Source: Streptomyces zhihengii
GTDB taxonomy: Bacteria; Actinomycetota; Actinomycetes; Streptomycetales; Streptomycetaceae
Direction of reading: 5' to 3'
Assembly: GCF_016919245.1 (NCBI RefSeq)
Contig: NZ_JAFEJA010000002.1
Span: 622,501-686,500, forward strand
DNA length: 64,000 nt
Within the stretch, counting starts at the first letter, position 1; every line of letters starts with the position of its first letter. The position numbers were made by a program, and so were the translations under genes. This document shows positions 1 through 34,964 of this stretch, piece after piece. The notes beneath the pieces are model-generated. The model was not told the origin of the DNA. It was given only the letters and a program-made list of their open reading frames with translations, and made no database searches.

Positions 1-1
1 G

Positions 2-1280
2 GCAGCGGTGTGGGGCCTGGCCCGGACCGCACAGACCGAGCACCCCGGCCGCTTCGTCCTGCTCGACACCGACAACCCGGCCGCGCCGCTGCCCGACTGG
101 GAGCGGATCGCGCGCGCCGTGGCGGCCGGCGAATCACAACTGGCCGTGCGGGGCGGTGAGATCCTCGTCCCGCGCGTCGTCCGGACGACACCGGCCGAAC
201 GCCGGGCGGTGCCGGACCCCGGGCGCCTCCAGGGCACCGTGCTGATCACCGGCGGGACCGGCGTCCTCGGTGGCCTGGTGGCCCGGCGCCTCGCGAACGA
301 ACCCGGCGTCCGGCGTCTTCTGCTGCTCGGCCGGCAGGGCCCCGACGCACCCGGTGCGACGGAGCTGGCGGACACCCTGCGCGCGACCGGCGTCGCCGTG
401 GACATCGTGGCCTGCGACATCGCGGACCGGGCCGCCCTCGCGGACGTCCTGGCCGCCATCCCGCACGACGCCCCCCTGACCGGGGTGATCCACGCCGCGG
501 GGGCGCTCGACGACGGCATGATCGAATCGCTCACCGCGCAGCGCGTCGAAACCGTACTGCGCGCCAAGGTCGACGGCGCCGTCAACCTGCACGAACTCAC
601 CGCGGCCACCGACCTCGGCCTGTTCGCCCTCTACTCGTCGGCCGCCGCCACCTTCGGGGCCGCCGGCCAGGCCGGCTACGCCGCGGCGAACGCGTTCCTG
701 GACGCCCTGGCGCACGGACGCCGCGCCGAGGGCCGACCCGGCGTCTCGATCGGCTGGGGCCTGTGGCAGCAGGCGACCGGAATGACCGGCCACCTGGCGG
801 CAGCCGAGGCGGCCCGCGCTGCCGAGCTGACGGGCACGCTGTCCTCCGAGGACGGCATGGCCCTGTTCGACGTCGCCCGCGCCTCGATCCGCCCGCACGT
901 CCTGCCCGTCCGGCTGAACACCGCGGTGACCGTCGACGGCGACACACCGCCGATGCTCCGGGCCCTGGCCCGCCGCCGACTGCGCCGCGCCGCGGACGCG
1001 GCCGGCGACGGTGCCGGTGCGTGGACGGCGCAATGGGCCGGACTGTCCGAGGCCGAACGGACACGAGCCGCGCTCGACCTCGTCAGGACCGAGATCGCCG
1101 CGGTCCTCGGACACGCCGGACCGCAGGACGTCGAACCCGGACGCCCCTTCAAGGACCTCGGCTTCGACTCACTCCTCGCCGTACGCCTGCGCAACCGCCT
1201 CCAGACGGCGACCGGCCTGCGCCTGCCGGCCACCCTCGTCTTCGACCACCCCACCGCCCTCGTCCTCGCCGAACACCTGC
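2..1280 (+). other. PKS module W1 (partial): KR-ACP
   Basis: The window opens inside the structural half of a ketoreductase (the [15 protein letters not shown] segment at 2-46). The catalytic half begins with the nucleotide-binding GGTGVLG near 250, has the B-type LDD motif at 506-514 and the catalytic Tyr at 677-679. The ACP phosphopantetheine Ser is at 1169-1171. No enoylreductase lies between the two KR halves. The '[10 protein letters not shown]' style of this KR matches the KRs of the DH-containing modules of this locus (W4, W7, W10-W13) rather than the KR-only ones, so I infer that W1 is a DH-KR module that makes an alkene. Its KS, AT and any DH are outside the window. Confidence 0.9.
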
Positions 1281-4200
1281 ACGGCGAGATCACCGGAACC
1301 AGCCCGACCCCCGCCACCCCGACCACCGTCACCGGCACCGCATCCGACGAGCCGATCGCGATCGTCGGCATGGCCTGCCGCCTCCCCGGCGGCGTCGCCT
1401 CCGCCGACGACCTGTGGCGGCTGGTGGCCGGCGGCAGCGACGCGATGTCCCACTTCCCGGCGGACCGGGGCTGGGAAGAAGCCCTGCGGGGCGCGCCGTT
1501 CGCACCGGTCGGCGGCTTCGTCCGCGACGCGGACCGCTTCGACGCGGAGCTGTTCGGCATCTCGCCGCGCGAGGCCCTGGCCATGGACCCCCAGCAGCGG
1601 CTGCTCCTGGAGACGGTCTGGGAGACGCTGGAATCGGCGGGCATCGACCCGACGTCACTGCGCGGCAGCCGGACCGGCGTCTACGCCGGCGTGATGTACC
1701 ACGACTACGCCGCGAGCATGGGCCGCGTCCCGGAGGGAGTCGACGCCTTCCTCGGCACCGGCAACGCCGGCAGCGTCCTGTCCGGCCGCGTCGCCTACGC
1801 CTTCGGCCTCGAAGGGCCGGCGATCACCGTCGACACGGCGTGCTCGTCGTCGTTGGTGGCCCTGCACTCCGCGGTCCAGGCGCTGCGCGCCGGCGAGTGC
1901 TCGCTCGCTCTCGCCGGTGGTGTGACCGTGCTGGCGACGCCCGGGATCTTCACCGAGTTCGACCGGCAGGACAACCTCGCATCGGACGGCCGCTGCAAGT
2001 CGTTCGCGTCCGCCGCCGACGGCACCGGCATGTCCGAGGGCATCGGAGTGCTCCTGGTGGAGCGGCTGTCGGACGCACGTCGCAACGGGCATCAGGTGCT
2101 GGCCGTGGTCCGCGGCAGTGCGGTGAACCAGGACGGCGCGTCGAACGGTCTGACGGCCCCGAACGGTCCGTCACAGCAGCGGGTGATCCGCCAGGCGCTG
2201 ACGAACGCCCACCTGACCGGTGCGGATGTGGACGTGGTCGAGGCCCATGGCACCGGCACGCGTCTCGGTGATCCGATCGAGGCGCAGGCGCTGCTGGCGA
2301 CGTACGGCCGGGAGCGTGGCGAGGGCGGCGAGCCGCTGTGGCTGGGGTCGGTGAAGTCGAACATCGGCCACACGCAGGCGGCCGCGGGTGCCGCGGGTGT
2401 GATCAAGATGGTGATGGCCCTGCGGCACGGGCTCATGCCGGCGACGCTGCATGTGGACGAGCCGTCGCCGCAGGTGGACTGGTCCGCCGGTGCGGTGGAA
2501 CTGCTGACCGAGGCTCGTTCGTGGCCCGAGACCGGTGACCGTCCGCGGCGCGCGGCGGTGTCCTCGTTCGGCATCAGCGGCACCAACGCCCACGTCATCC
2601 TGGAGCAGGCGCCGGAGCCCGCCGAGCCGACCCGGCTGCCGGAGCGGGCGCCGGTGGTGCCGCAGCAGGTGCCGTGGGTGGTGTCGGCGAAGTCCGAGGC
2701 CGGGCTGCGGGCGCAGGTCGAGCGGCTGCGGTCGTTCACGGCGCAGCGCCCCGAGCTGGACGCGGTGGACGTGGCCTGGTCGCTGGCGACCACGCGTGCG
2801 GCGTTGGAGCATCGGGTGGTGCTGGCCTCCGGTGAGGATGTGCTGGCCGCGGGTGTCGCGGGTGAGGGGCGGACGGCGTTCCTGTTCACGGGGCAGGGGT
2901 CGCAGCGGGCCGGTATGGGCCTGGGGCTGTACGAGGCGTTCCCCGTGTTCGCGGATGCCTTCGACGCGGTGTGCGGTCGGCTGGACGCCCGGTTGGAGCG
3001 TCCGCTGCGGGAGGTTCTGGCCGACGGTGTCGGTCTCGACGGGACGGTGTGGGCGCAGGCGGGGCTGTTCGCGCTGGAGGTGGCGCTGTTCCGGCTCGTG
3101 GAGTCGTGGGGCGTGACGCCGGATGTGCTGTTGGGGCACTCGCTGGGTGAGATCAGTGCCGCGCATGTGTCCGGGATCCTCGACCTGGACGATGCGTGTG
3201 TGCTGGTGGCCGAGCGGGGCCGGTTGATGCAGGCGCTGCCGGCGGGTGGCGGGATGCTCGCGGTGCAGGCGAGTGAGGCAGACGTCTCGGACTCGGGTCT
3301 GGACATCGCCGCCGTCAACGGCCCGACCTCCGTCGTGCTGTCCGGCAGCGTTGAGGCGATCGAGCGGTACGCCGCCGAATGTGTCGAGCAGGGCCTGCGG
3401 CACAACATCCTCTCGGTGTCGCATGCGTTCCACTCCGCCCTGATGGAACCCATGCTGGACGAGTTCGGCCGGGTGCTGGGCGGGTTGACGTTCAACCCGG
3501 CGCGGATTGCGGTCGTGTCGAACCTGACGGGCGCCGTGGCCGAGGCCGGTGACATGGAGCGGCCGGAGTACTGGCTGAACCAGGTCCGTGGCACGGTGCG
3601 CTTCGCGGATGGTGTCGCGGCCGTCGCGGAGTTGGGTGTGACGCGGTTCGTGGAGCTGGGCCCGGACGGAGTGCTGTCCGGGATGGCTCAGGAGACCGTC
3701 GGCGACGCGGTGTTCGTGCCGGTTCTGCGCAAGGAGCGGGACGAGAGCGACACCGCACTCACCGGGCTGAGCCGTCTGTGGGCGGCGGGTGTCCCCGTCG
3801 ACTGGGCCACGCTCTTCACGGGCTGGGGCGGCCGGTTTGTCGATCTGCCGACTTATGCGTTCCAGCGTGAGCGGTTCTGGCCGGAGGCTGCGATCGCGGC
3901 CGCTGGTGCGGGCGAGTTGGTGGACGCCGCGTTCTGGGACGCGGTGGAGCGTGAGGATCTTCAGGAGCTCGCCGGGCTGGAGTCGGCGCTGCCCGCGCTG
4001 TCCGCGTGGCGGCAGCGTCACCGGGAGCGGTCGACGCTGGACTCCTGGCGTTACCGGATCACGTGGAAGCCGTTGGACGGCATGCCGCCGGCCGCACTGT
4101 CCGGCCTGTGGGCGGTCGTCGGCACGGAGGACGCGGAAGTCTCGGCCGCGCTGGCCGCCGCGGGCGCGACCGTGGTGCACGTGCCGGTGGGCGAGGTGGC

Positions 4201-7200
4201 GCAGCTGTCGGACGTGGCCGGTGTGGTGCTCGTCGCCACTGGTGCGGTCGAGACGCTGGCCGTGGTGCAGGGGCTGGGTGAGGTGTCGGCGCCGTTGTGG
4301 GTGCTGACGCGTGGCGCGGTGTCGGTCGGCGGTTCCGACCGGCCGGGCAATCCGGATCTGGCTGCGGTGTGGGGTCTGGGCCGGGTCGCGGCACTGGAAG
4401 TACCCGGTCGCTGGGGCGGTCTCGTCGACCTGCCCGAGGTTTTGGACACCCGTGCCGGTTCCCAGCTCGCCGGTGTCCTCGCCTCCGGTGGCGGTGAGGA
4501 CCAGGTCGCGGTGCGTGGGACCGGTGTGTTCGGCCGCCGTCTGGTACGGGCGGTGTCCGCCGGGGTGGTGGACGAGGCGTGGAACCCGAGCCCGTCCGGC
4601 ACCGTGCTGATCACCGGCGGCACAGGAGCACTCGGTGTGGAGGTGGCCCGTTGGCTGGCCGGACGGGGCGTCCCGCACCTGGTCCTGACCAGCCGTGGTG
4701 GTGTCGCACCCGAGGGCCTGGTCGAGGAGTTGGCGGCGCTGGGCGCCCAGGTGACGGTGGCCGCGTGCGACGCCGCCGACCGGGAGACTCTCGCCCGGGT
4801 GGTTGCGGGTGTCCCGACGGAATGGCCGCTGACCGGCGTGGTCCACGCTGCGGGTGTGCTGGACGACGGCATGCTGGACGGTCTGTCCCCGGAGCGCCTG
4901 GCGTCGGTGATGAGGCCGAAGGCCGACGGCCTTGCCGCCCTGGACGCCGTGACGGCCGGGCTGCCGCTGCAGTGGCTGGTGGTGTTCTCGTCGATAGCGG
5001 GAACCGTGGGCAATGCCGGGCAGGCGAACTACGCTGCCGCGAACGCCTGGGTGGACGCCTGGGTGCAGCAGCGCCGTGAGCGCGGTCTGCCGGCCGCGTC
5101 CATCGCCTGGGGCCCGTGGGCCGAGAGCGGCATGGCCGCCGACAGCACCCTCGTCCGACGCCTGCACCGCGGCGGAATACGTCCGCTGGACGCGAACCTC
5201 GCCCTGCGCCTGTTCGCCGAAGCCATCCACTTCGGCGGCACGGACATCACCGTCACGGACATCGACTGGGAACGCTTCGCCCCCGCCTTCGCGTCAGTGC
5301 GCCCCAGCCCGCTACTGGACGGGATCACCTCGTCCACGGCAACGGCGGCCATACCCCTGCCGACCGCTGCCCGATCCGAGCTGCAAGAGCAGCTTTCGGG
5401 TCTGTCGGAGGGTAAGCGTCGTCAGGTGCTTCTGGATGTGGTCCGGGGGCAGGCTGCCGCGGTTCTCGGGCACTCGGGTGCGCAGGCGGTGGAGCCGCAG
5501 CGCGCGTTCCGGGATCTGGGCTTCGACTCCCTGATGGCGGTCGAACTGCGCAACCTGCTGACCGCGGCCACCGGGCTGTCGCTGCCGACCACCCTGGTCT
5601 TCGACCACCCGACCCCCGAGGCCCTGGTCGGTCATCTCCTCACCGAACTCGCCGGAACCGGCGGTGTGGTGGTGCCGGCAGCGGTGGCGGCTCCGGTGGG
5701 TGCGGACGAGCCGCTGGCGGTCGTGGGTATGGCGTGCCGGTTCCCGGGCGGGGTGACCTCGCCGGAGCAGTTGTGGGACCTGGTGGCCGGCGGGGTGGAC
5801 GGTCTGTCGGTGTTCCCGGCGGACCGCGGATGGCCGACGGAACTGGCCGGTGTCGCGGGTGGTGTCGGTGGATTCGTCCACGACGCCGACCAGTTCGACC
5901 CCGCCCTGTTCGGGATCAGCCCGCGCGAGGCCCTGGCCATGGACCCGCAGCAGCGCCTGCTCCTGGAAGCGGCGTGGGAAACGTTCGAGTCGGCGGGCAT
6001 GGACCCCCGGTCGCTGCGCGGACAAAGCGTGGGCGTGTTCGCGGGCACGAACGGCCAGGACTACATGCACCTGCTCGCCGTCTCCGACGACCAGGGTGAC
6101 GGACACGCCGCCGTCGGCAACGCGGCCGCCGTGCTCTCCGGCCGGATCTCCTACGTCTTCGGCCTCGAAGGCCCGGCCGTCACCGTCGACACCGCCTGCT
6201 CGTCGTCCCTGGTGGCCCTGCACTGGGCCGGTCAGGCACTGCGCTCCGGGGAATGCGAACTCGCGCTCGTCGGCGGTGTCACCGTCATGGCCACGCCGGG
6301 TGCGTTCGCCGAGTTCGACCGCCAGGACGGACTCGCCTCCGACGGCCGCTGCAAGGCCTTCGCCGCCGCGGCCGACGGCACCGGCTGGGGCGAAGGCGCC
6401 GGCCTCCTCCTCGTCGAGCGGCTCTCCGACGCCCAGCGCAACGGACACCACATCCTCGCCGTCGTCCGGGGCAGCGCCGTCAACCAGGACGGCGCCTCCA
6501 ACGGCCTCACCGCCCCCAACGGGCCCTCCCAGCAGCGGGTCATCCGCCAGGCACTGGCGAACGCCCAGCTCACCGGCACCGACATCGACGCGGTCGAAGC
6601 CCATGGCACGGGTACCCGCCTCGGTGACCCGATCGAGGCCCAGGCCCTGCTCGCCACCTACGGCCAGGGCCGCGAGGACAGCGAGCCGCTGTGGCTGGGG
6701 TCGATCAAGTCGAACATCGGCCACACGCAGGCCGCCGCCGGTGTCGCCGGCGTCATCAAGATGATCATGGCGCTGCGGCACGGAGTGCTGCCCCCGACCC
6801 TGCACGTCGACGAGCCCTCCCCGCAGGTCGACTGGTCGGCGGGTTCGGTGGAACTCCTCACCGAGGCACGCTCGTGGCCCGAGACCGACCGTCCGCGCCG
6901 CGCGGGCGTGTCCTCCTTCGGCATCAGCGGCACCAACGCCCACGTCATCCTGGAGCAGGCACCGGAACCCGCGGCGAAGGAACTGATCACCGAGCCGTCG
7001 GTGACGCGACCCGACCTGGTTCCGTGGGTGGTGTCGGCGAAGACCGAGACCGCGCTCCAGGCACAGGTCGAGCGCCTGCGGTCGTTCACGGCCGGCCAGA
7101 CCCAGGTGAACCCGGTGGACATCGCCTGGTCGCTGGCGACCACCCGCGCCGCCCTGGAGCACCGCGCAGTCCTCGGCTCGGACACCACCATCCTCGCCTC

Positions 7201-10200
7201 GGACATCGCCTCCGAAGGCCGGACCGCGTTCCTGTTCACCGGCCAGGGCTCCCAGCGCACCGGCATGGGACTCGGGCTCTACGAACAGTTCCCCGTGTTC
7301 GCCGACGCCTTCGACGCCGTCTGCGCCCGCCTCGACCTGCGCCTCGAACGCCCCCTGCGCGACGTCCTCACCGACGGCGCCGACCTCGACCGGACCATGT
7401 GGGCCCAGGCCGGCCTCTTCGCCCTCGAAGTCGCCCTGTTCCGCCTCGTCGAGTCCTGGGGCGTGACCCCGGACGTCCTGCTCGGCCACTCCCTCGGCGA
7501 AATCACCGCCGCCCACGTCGCCGGGATCCTGTCCCTCGACGACGCGTGCGTGCTGGTGGCCGAACGCGGCCGCCTGATGCAGGCACTCCCCGCCGGCGGC
7601 GGCATGCTCGCCGTCCAGGCCACCGAAGCCGACATCGCCGACTCCGGACTCGACATCGCCGCCGTCAACGGCCCCACCTCCGTCGTCCTCTCCGGCAGCA
7701 TCGAAGCCGTCGAGCGCTACGCCGCCGAATGCGTCGAGCAGGGTCTGCGGCACAACATCCTCTCGGTGTCGCACGCGTTCCACTCCGCCCTCATGGAACC
7801 CATGCTGGAGGAGTTCGGCCGCGTCCTGAACGGCCTGACGTTCCACCCCGCACGCATCTCCGTCGTCTCCAACCTGACGGGTGCGGTGGCCGAGCCGGGG
7901 CTGATGCAGGAGCCGGAGTACTGGCTGAACCAGGTCCGCGACACGGTCCGCTTCGCCGACGGCGTGGTGGCCACCGCGAAGCTGGGTGTGAGCCGCTACG
8001 TGGAGCTCGGTCCCGGCGGCGTTCTGTCCGGGATGGCCCAGGAGACCGTCGGCGGGGTGGTGTTCGTCCCCGTCCTGCGTAAGGAGCGGGACGAGACCGA
8101 GACCGCGCTGACCGCCATCAGCCGCCTCTGGGCGGCGGGTGTGGATGTCGACTGGCCCGGGGTGTTCGCGGGCTGGGGCGGGCGGACCGTCGATCTGCCG
8201 AGGTATGCGTTCGAGCGCGAGCGGTTCTGGCCGGAGGCTTCGGTCGCCTCCGCCGGCGTCGGAGACCAGGTCGATGCCGCGTTCTGGGATGCGGTGGAGC
8301 GTGGGGATCTCCAGGAGCTCGCGGGCCTGGAGTCGGCGCTGCCGGCCCTGTCGGCGTGGCGGCAGCGCCACCAGGAGCGGTCGACGCTCGACTCGTGGCG
8401 CTACCGGATCACCTGGAAGCCGCTGGACGGCATGCCACCGGCCGCACTGTCCGGCCTGTGGGCGGTTGTCGGCTCCGAGGACGCCGAGGTGTCCGACGCG
8501 TTGTCCGATGCCGGCGCGACGGTGGTGACCGCGCCGGTGGACGAGGTGGCGCAGCTCCCGGGGGTTGCCGGTGTCGTCCTGGTCGCCGGTGACGTGACCG
8601 AGACGCTGGCGACCGTGCAAGGACTGAGTGAGGTGTCGGCGCCGCTGTGGGTGCTGACGCGTGGCGCGGTGTCGGTGGGCGGTTCCGACCGGCCGGCGCG
8701 TCCGGATCTGGCGGCCGTGTGGGGTCTGGGCCGGGTCGCGGCGCTGGAGGTTCCCGGTCGCTGGGGCGGTCTCGTCGACCTGCCCGAAGCCCTGGACACC
8801 CGGTCCGGCACCTGGCTCGCCGCCGTTCTCGCCGCCGGTGCCGGTGAGGACCAGGTCGCGGTGCGCGCCTCCGGTGTGTTCGGCCGCCGCCTGGCCCGTG
8901 CCGTGTCCGTCGGGGTGGTGGACGAGGCGTGGAACCCGAGCCCGTCCGGCACCGTGCTGGTCACCGGCGGTACCGGGGCCCTGGGCGTCGAGGTGGCACG
9001 GTGGCTGTCCGGCCGGGGCGTCCCGCATCTGGTCCTGACCAGCCGCGGCGGTGTCGCGCCCGACGGCCTGGTCGAGGAACTGGCCGCGCTGGGCGCCCAG
9101 GTCACGGTCGCCGCGTGCGATGTGGCCGACCGCCATGCTCTCGCCGCCGTCATCGCGGCCGTCCCCGCCGAGTGGCCGCTGACCGGCGTCGTGCATGCCG
9201 CGGGTGTGCTGGACGACGGCATGCTGGACGGTCTGTCCCCGGAGCGACTGGCGTCGGTGATGAGGCCGAAGGCCGACGGCCTTGCCGCCCTGGACGCCGT
9301 GACGGCGGGGCTGCCGCTGGAGTGGCTGGTCGTCTTTTCGTCGATGGCGGGAACGGTCGGCAATGCCGGGCAGGCGAACTACGCCGCCGCGAACGCCTGG
9401 GTGGACGCCTGGGTCCAGCAGCGCCGTGAGCGCGGTCTGCCGGCCGCGTCCATCGCCTGGGGCCCGTGGGCCGAGAGCGGCATGGCCGCCGACAGCGCCC
9501 TCGTCCGACGCCTGCACCGCACCGGCGTGCGGCCGCTGGACGCCAACCTCGCCCTGCGTCTGCTCGCCGAAGCCATCCACTTCGGCGGCACCGACATCAC
9601 CGTCGCGGACATCGACTGGCAGCGTTTCGCCGCCGCGTTCGCGTCGGTGCGTCCCAGCCGGCTCCTGACCGAGGTGGCCGAGGCCGCTGTGACGCTGCTG
9701 TCGCCCGAAGGCGCCGGGTCCGGACTGCGGGAGCAGCTCGCCGGTGTGCCGGGGGACAGGCGACGCCAGATCCTCCTGGATGTGGCGCGGGGGCAGGCCG
9801 CCACGGTTCTCGGGCACTCGGGTGCGCAGGCGGTCGAGCCGCAGCGCGCGTTCCGGGACCTCGGCTTCGACTCCCTGATGGCGGTCGAACTGCGCAACCT
9901 GCTCGCCGCGGCCACCGGGCTGTCGCTGCCGACCACTCTCGTCTTCGACCACCCGACCCCGGACGCCCTCGTCGACTACCTCGACAGGGAGCTCGCCCCT
10001 GTCAGCGCCCGGCAGACGCTCTCGATAGCCGAAGAGATCGACCGCCTCGAAGCCACCCTCCTGACGCTCTCCCGTGCCGAAGGCGACCGCTTCGACGTCG
10101 GGGGCCGGCTGCAGACCCTTCTCGCCAACTGGCGGAAGGGCACTGCCTCGGATGAAGAAGTCGTTGCCGACGACGCGCTGGACCAAGCGGCCAGCGCCGA

Positions 10201-10246
10201 CGAAGTACTGCAGTTGATCCAGAAGGAATTTGGGGGTCCGAAGTGA
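2..10246 (+). CDS. Modular type I PKS, gene 1 (5' partial): end of W1, modules W2 and W3, docking end
   Basis: This is the C-terminal 3414 residues of a multimodular polyketide synthase; the reading frame is already open at base 2, so the true start lies upstream. Domain order is KR(partial)-ACP, KS-AT-KR-ACP, KS-AT-KR-ACP, docking end. Both complete modules have malonyl-type ATs (GHSLGE with a HAFH motif) and B-type ketoreductases (LDD motif), so each should add a C2 unit and leave a D-configured beta-hydroxyl, giving a 1,3-diol. KS Cys, AT Ser, KR Ser/Tyr/Asn and ACP Ser are all present. The protein ends with a helical docking tail and TGA at 10244-10246; gene 2 follows 36 bp later, so the two are probably co-transcribed and act in order. 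Family and domain calls are firm; product identity is unknown. Confidence 0.97.
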   Translation, partial: AAVWGLARTAQTEHPGRFVLLDTDNPAAPLPDWERIARAVAAGESQLAVRGGEILVPRVVRTTPAERRAVPDPGRLQGTVLITGGTGVLGGLVARRLANEPGVRRLLLLGRQGPDAPGATELADTLRATGVAVDIVACDIADRAALADVLAAIPHDAPLTGVIHAAGALDDGMIESLTAQRVETVLRAKVDGAVNLHELTAATDLGLFALYSSAAATFGAAGQAGYAAANAFLDALAHGRRAEGRPGVSIGWGLWQQATGMTGHLAAAEAARAAELTGTLSSEDGMALFDVARASIRPHVLPVRLNTAVTVDGDTPPMLRALARRRLRRAADAAGDGAGAWTAQWAGLSEAERTRAALDLVRTEIAAVLGHAGPQDVEPGRPFKDLGFDSLLAVRLRNRLQTATGLRLPATLVFDHPTALVLAEHLHGEITGTSPTPATPTTVTGTASDEPIAIVGMACRLPGGVASADDLWRLVAGGSDAMSHFPADRGWEEALRGAPFAPVGGFVRDADRFDAELFGISPREALAMDPQQRLLLETVWETLESAGIDPTSLRGSRTGVYAGVMYHDYAASMGRVPEGVDAFLGTGNAGSVLSGRVAYAFGLEGPAITVDTACSSSLVALHSAVQALRAGECSLALAGGVTVLATPGIFTEFDRQDNLASDGRCKSFASAADGTGMSEGIGVLLVERLSDARRNGHQVLAVVRGSAVNQDGASNGLTAPNGPSQQRVIRQALTNAHLTGADVDVVEAHGTGTRLGDPIEAQALLATYGRERGEGGEPLWLGSVKSNIGHTQAAAGAAGVIKMVMALRHGLMPATLHVDEPSPQVDWSAGAVELLTEARSWPETGDRPRRAAVSSFGISGTNAHVILEQAPEPAEPTRLPERAPVVPQQVPWVVSAKSEAGLRAQVERLRSFTAQRPELDAVDVAWSLATTRAALEHRVVLASGEDVLAAGVAGEGRTAFLFTGQGSQRAGMGLGLYEAFPVFADAFDAVCGRLDARLERPLREVLADGVGLDGTVWAQAGLFALEVALFRLVESWGVTPDVLLGHSLGEISAAHVSGILDLDDACVLVAERGRLMQALPAGGGMLAVQASEADVSDSGLDIAAVNGPTSVVLSGSVEAIERYAAECVEQGLRHNILSVSHAFHSALMEPMLDEFGRVLGGLTFNPARIAVVSNLTGAVAEAGDMERPEYWLNQVRGTVRFADGVAAVAELGVTRFVELGPDGVLSGMAQETVGDAVFVPVLRKERDESDTALTGLSRLWAAGVPVDWATLFTGWGGRFVDLPTYAFQRERFWPEAAIAAAGAGELVDAAFWDAVEREDLQELAGLESALPALSAWRQRHRERSTLDSWRYRITWKPLDGMPPAALSGLWAVVGTEDAEVSAALAAAGATVVHVPVGEVAQLSDVAGVVLVATGAVETLAVVQGLGEVSAPLWVLTRGAVSVGGSDRPGNPDLAAVWGLGRVAALEVPGRWGGLVDLPEVLDTRAGSQLAGVLASGGGEDQVAVRGTGVFGRRLVRAVSAGVVDEAWNPSPSGTVLITGGTGALGVEVARWLAGRGVPHLVLTSRGGVAPEGLVEELAALGAQVTVAACDAADRETLARVVAGVPTEWPLTGVVHAAGVLDDGMLDGLSPERLASVMRPKADGLAALDAVTAGLPLQWLVVFSSIAGTVGNAGQANYAAANAWVDAWVQQRRERGLPAASIAWGPWAESGMAADSTLVRRLHRGGIRPLDANLALRLFAEAIHFGGTDITVTDIDWERFAPAFASVRPSPLLDGITSSTATAAIPLPTAARSELQEQLSGLSEGKRRQVLLDVVRGQAAAVLGHSGAQAVEPQRAFRDLGFDSLMAVELRNLLTAATGLSLPTTLVFDHPTPEALVGHLLTELAGTGGVVVPAAVAAPVGADEPLAVVGMACRFPGGVTSPEQLWDLVAGGVDGLSVFPADRGWPTELAGVAGGVGGFVHDADQFDPALFGISPREALAMDPQQRLLLEAAWETFESAGMDPRSLRGQSVGVFAGTNGQDYMHLLAVSDDQGDGHAAVGNAAAVLSGRISYVFGLEGPAVTVDTACSSSLVALHWAGQALRSGECELALVGGVTVMATPGAFAEFDRQDGLASDGRCKAFAAAADGTGWGEGAGLLLVERLSDAQRNGHHILAVVRGSAVNQDGASNGLTAPNGPSQQRVIRQALANAQLTGTDIDAVEAHGTGTRLGDPIEAQALLATYGQGREDSEPLWLGSIKSNIGHTQAAAGVAGVIKMIMALRHGVLPPTLHVDEPSPQVDWSAGSVELLTEARSWPETDRPRRAGVSSFGISGTNAHVILEQAPEPAAKELITEPSVTRPDLVPWVVSAKTETALQAQVERLRSFTAGQTQVNPVDIAWSLATTRAALEHRAVLGSDTTILASDIASEGRTAFLFTGQGSQRTGMGLGLYEQFPVFADAFDAVCARLDLRLERPLRDVLTDGADLDRTMWAQAGLFALEVALFRLVESWGVTPDVLLGHSLGEITAAHVAGILSLDDACVLVAERGRLMQALPAGGGMLAVQATEADIADSGLDIAAVNGPTSVVLSGSIEAVERYAAECVEQGLRHNILSVSHAFHSALMEPMLEEFGRVLNGLTFHPARISVVSNLTGAVAEPGLMQEPEYWLNQVRDTVRFADGVVATAKLGVSRYVELGPGGVLSGMAQETVGGVVFVPVLRKERDETETALTAISRLWAAGVDVDWPGVFAGWGGRTVDLPRYAFERERFWPEASVASAGVGDQVDAAFWDAVERGDLQELAGLESALPALSAWRQRHQERSTLDSWRYRITWKPLDGMPPAALSGLWAVVGSEDAEVSDALSDAGATVVTAPVDEVAQLPGVAGVVLVAGDVTETLATVQGLSEVSAPLWVLTRGAVSVGGSDRPARPDLAAVWGLGRVAALEVPGRWGGLVDLPEALDTRSGTWLAAVLAAGAGEDQVAVRASGVFGRRLARAVSVGVVDEAWNPSPSGTVLVTGGTGALGVEVARWLSGRGVPHLVLTSRGGVAPDGLVEELAALGAQVTVAACDVADRHALAAVIAAVPAEWPLTGVVHAAGVLDDGMLDGLSPERLASVMRPKADGLAALDAVTAGLPLEWLVVFSSMAGTVGNAGQANYAAANAWVDAWVQQRRERGLPAASIAWGPWAESGMAADSALVRRLHRTGVRPLDANLALRLLAEAIHFGGTDITVADIDWQRFAAAFASVRPSRLLTEVAEAAVTLLSPEGAGSGLREQLAGVPGDRRRQILLDVARGQAATVLGHSGAQAVEPQRAFRDLGFDSLMAVELRNLLAAATGLSLPTTLVFDHPTPDALVDYLDRELAPVSARQTLSIAEEIDRLEATLLTLSRAEGDRFDVGGRLQTLLANWRKGTASDEEVVADDALDQAASADEVLQLIQKEFGGPK
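1346..5640 (+). other. PKS module W2: KS-AT(malonyl)-KR(B)-ACP
   Basis: KS about 1346-2610 (active-site Cys 1841-1843 in DTACSSS). AT about 2680-3880 (Ser 3140-3142 in GHSLGE; HAFH at 3422-3433, the malonyl-CoA signature). Then a [17 protein letters not shown] linker, which matches the dimerization element seen ahead of KRs in modules without DH. KR to about 5320 (LDD 4859-4867, Tyr 5030-5032). ACP Ser 5528-5530. Expected step: malonyl extension, ketoreduction to a D-beta-hydroxyl. The KS has an unusual 'MYHDYA...[13 protein letters not shown]' segment that in this window recurs only in the KS of W11; both KSs lie downstream of a (probable) DH-KR module. Confidence 0.94.
5705..9985 (+). other. 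PKS module W3: KS-AT(malonyl)-KR(B)-ACP
   Basis: KS about 5705-6955 (Cys 6197-6199). AT about 7020-8250 (Ser 7490-7492 in GHSLGE; HAFH 7772-7783, malonyl). KR about 8270-9670 (LDD 9209-9217, Tyr 9380-9382). ACP about 9760-9985 (Ser 9872-9874). It should add a C2 unit and leave a D-beta-hydroxyl. From the AT through the ACP its protein sequence is very close to W2, but its AT region is written with more C-ending codons than the same region of W2. The KS insert '[15 protein letters not shown]' differs from W2, so the similarity is not uniform along the module. Confidence 0.94.
9990..10243 (+). other. C-terminal docking end of gene 1 protein
   Basis: About 85 residues after the last ACP. They contain two predicted helices (around [18 protein letters not shown] and [12 protein letters not shown]), an acidic linker, and a final short helix ([14 protein letters not shown]). 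This layout is that of the dimerizing C-terminal docking domains with a terminal recognition helix that join PKS subunits, like the DEBS-type (class 1a) family. The expected partner is the coiled coil that opens gene 2. The class assignment is by resemblance. Confidence 0.8.
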
Positions 10247-10282
10247 GAATCCTTCAGGATCCCCCCAGGAAGGGTGACGGCC
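10247..10282 (+). other. 36-bp intergenic gap between PKS genes 1 and 2
   Basis: This is the only non-coding stretch in the window. It holds the ribosome-binding site of gene 2 and a very small inverted repeat (ATCCT-TC-AGGAT near 10249-10260) that is too short to call a terminator. No promoter is evident; its shortness suggests that genes 1 and 2 share a transcript. Confidence 0.85.
10267..10274 (+). promoter_or_regulatory. Ribosome-binding site of gene 2
   Basis: AGGAAGGG at 10267-10274 sits 8 bases ahead of the ATG at 10283. An in-frame GTG at 10274 overlaps this purine run, so it could not use it as a ribosome-binding site. This decides in favour of the ATG start, which gives a protein beginning [14 protein letters not shown]. 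Confidence 0.75.
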
Positions 10283-34859
<24,577 letters not shown>

Positions 34860-34870
<11 letters not shown>

Positions 34871-34964
34871 CCCGGCCAACCGAATCGTCGAAGCGCTGAG
34901 GACCTCCCTCAAGGAGGTGGAGCGGCTCCGCTCCCAGAATCGCGAGATCCTGGCGGCGAGCAGC
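34860..34964 (+). other. N-terminal docking helix of gene 3 protein
   Basis: Thirty-five residues before the first KS, with the pattern [20 protein letters not shown]. This 'VEALR.SLKE.ERLR.QN' helix is the widespread N-terminal PKS docking type, and it differs from the coiled coil that opens gene 2. It should receive the C-terminal tail of gene 2. Confidence 0.85.

Noticed and set aside
2..1280. Position 8 GTG as the start of gene 1
   Set aside because: The frame is open upstream and the first residues are the middle of a KR structural half, so this is an internal codon.
10249..10260. Small inverted repeat (ATCCT-TC-AGGAT) as a terminator
   Set aside because: The stem is five bases with a two-base loop and no following T-run; the gap between the genes is too short to suggest a transcription stop.
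10274..10276. GTG start for gene 2
   Set aside because: It falls inside the purine run that would be the ribosome-binding site; the ATG at 10283 has proper spacing and gives a normal docking helix.
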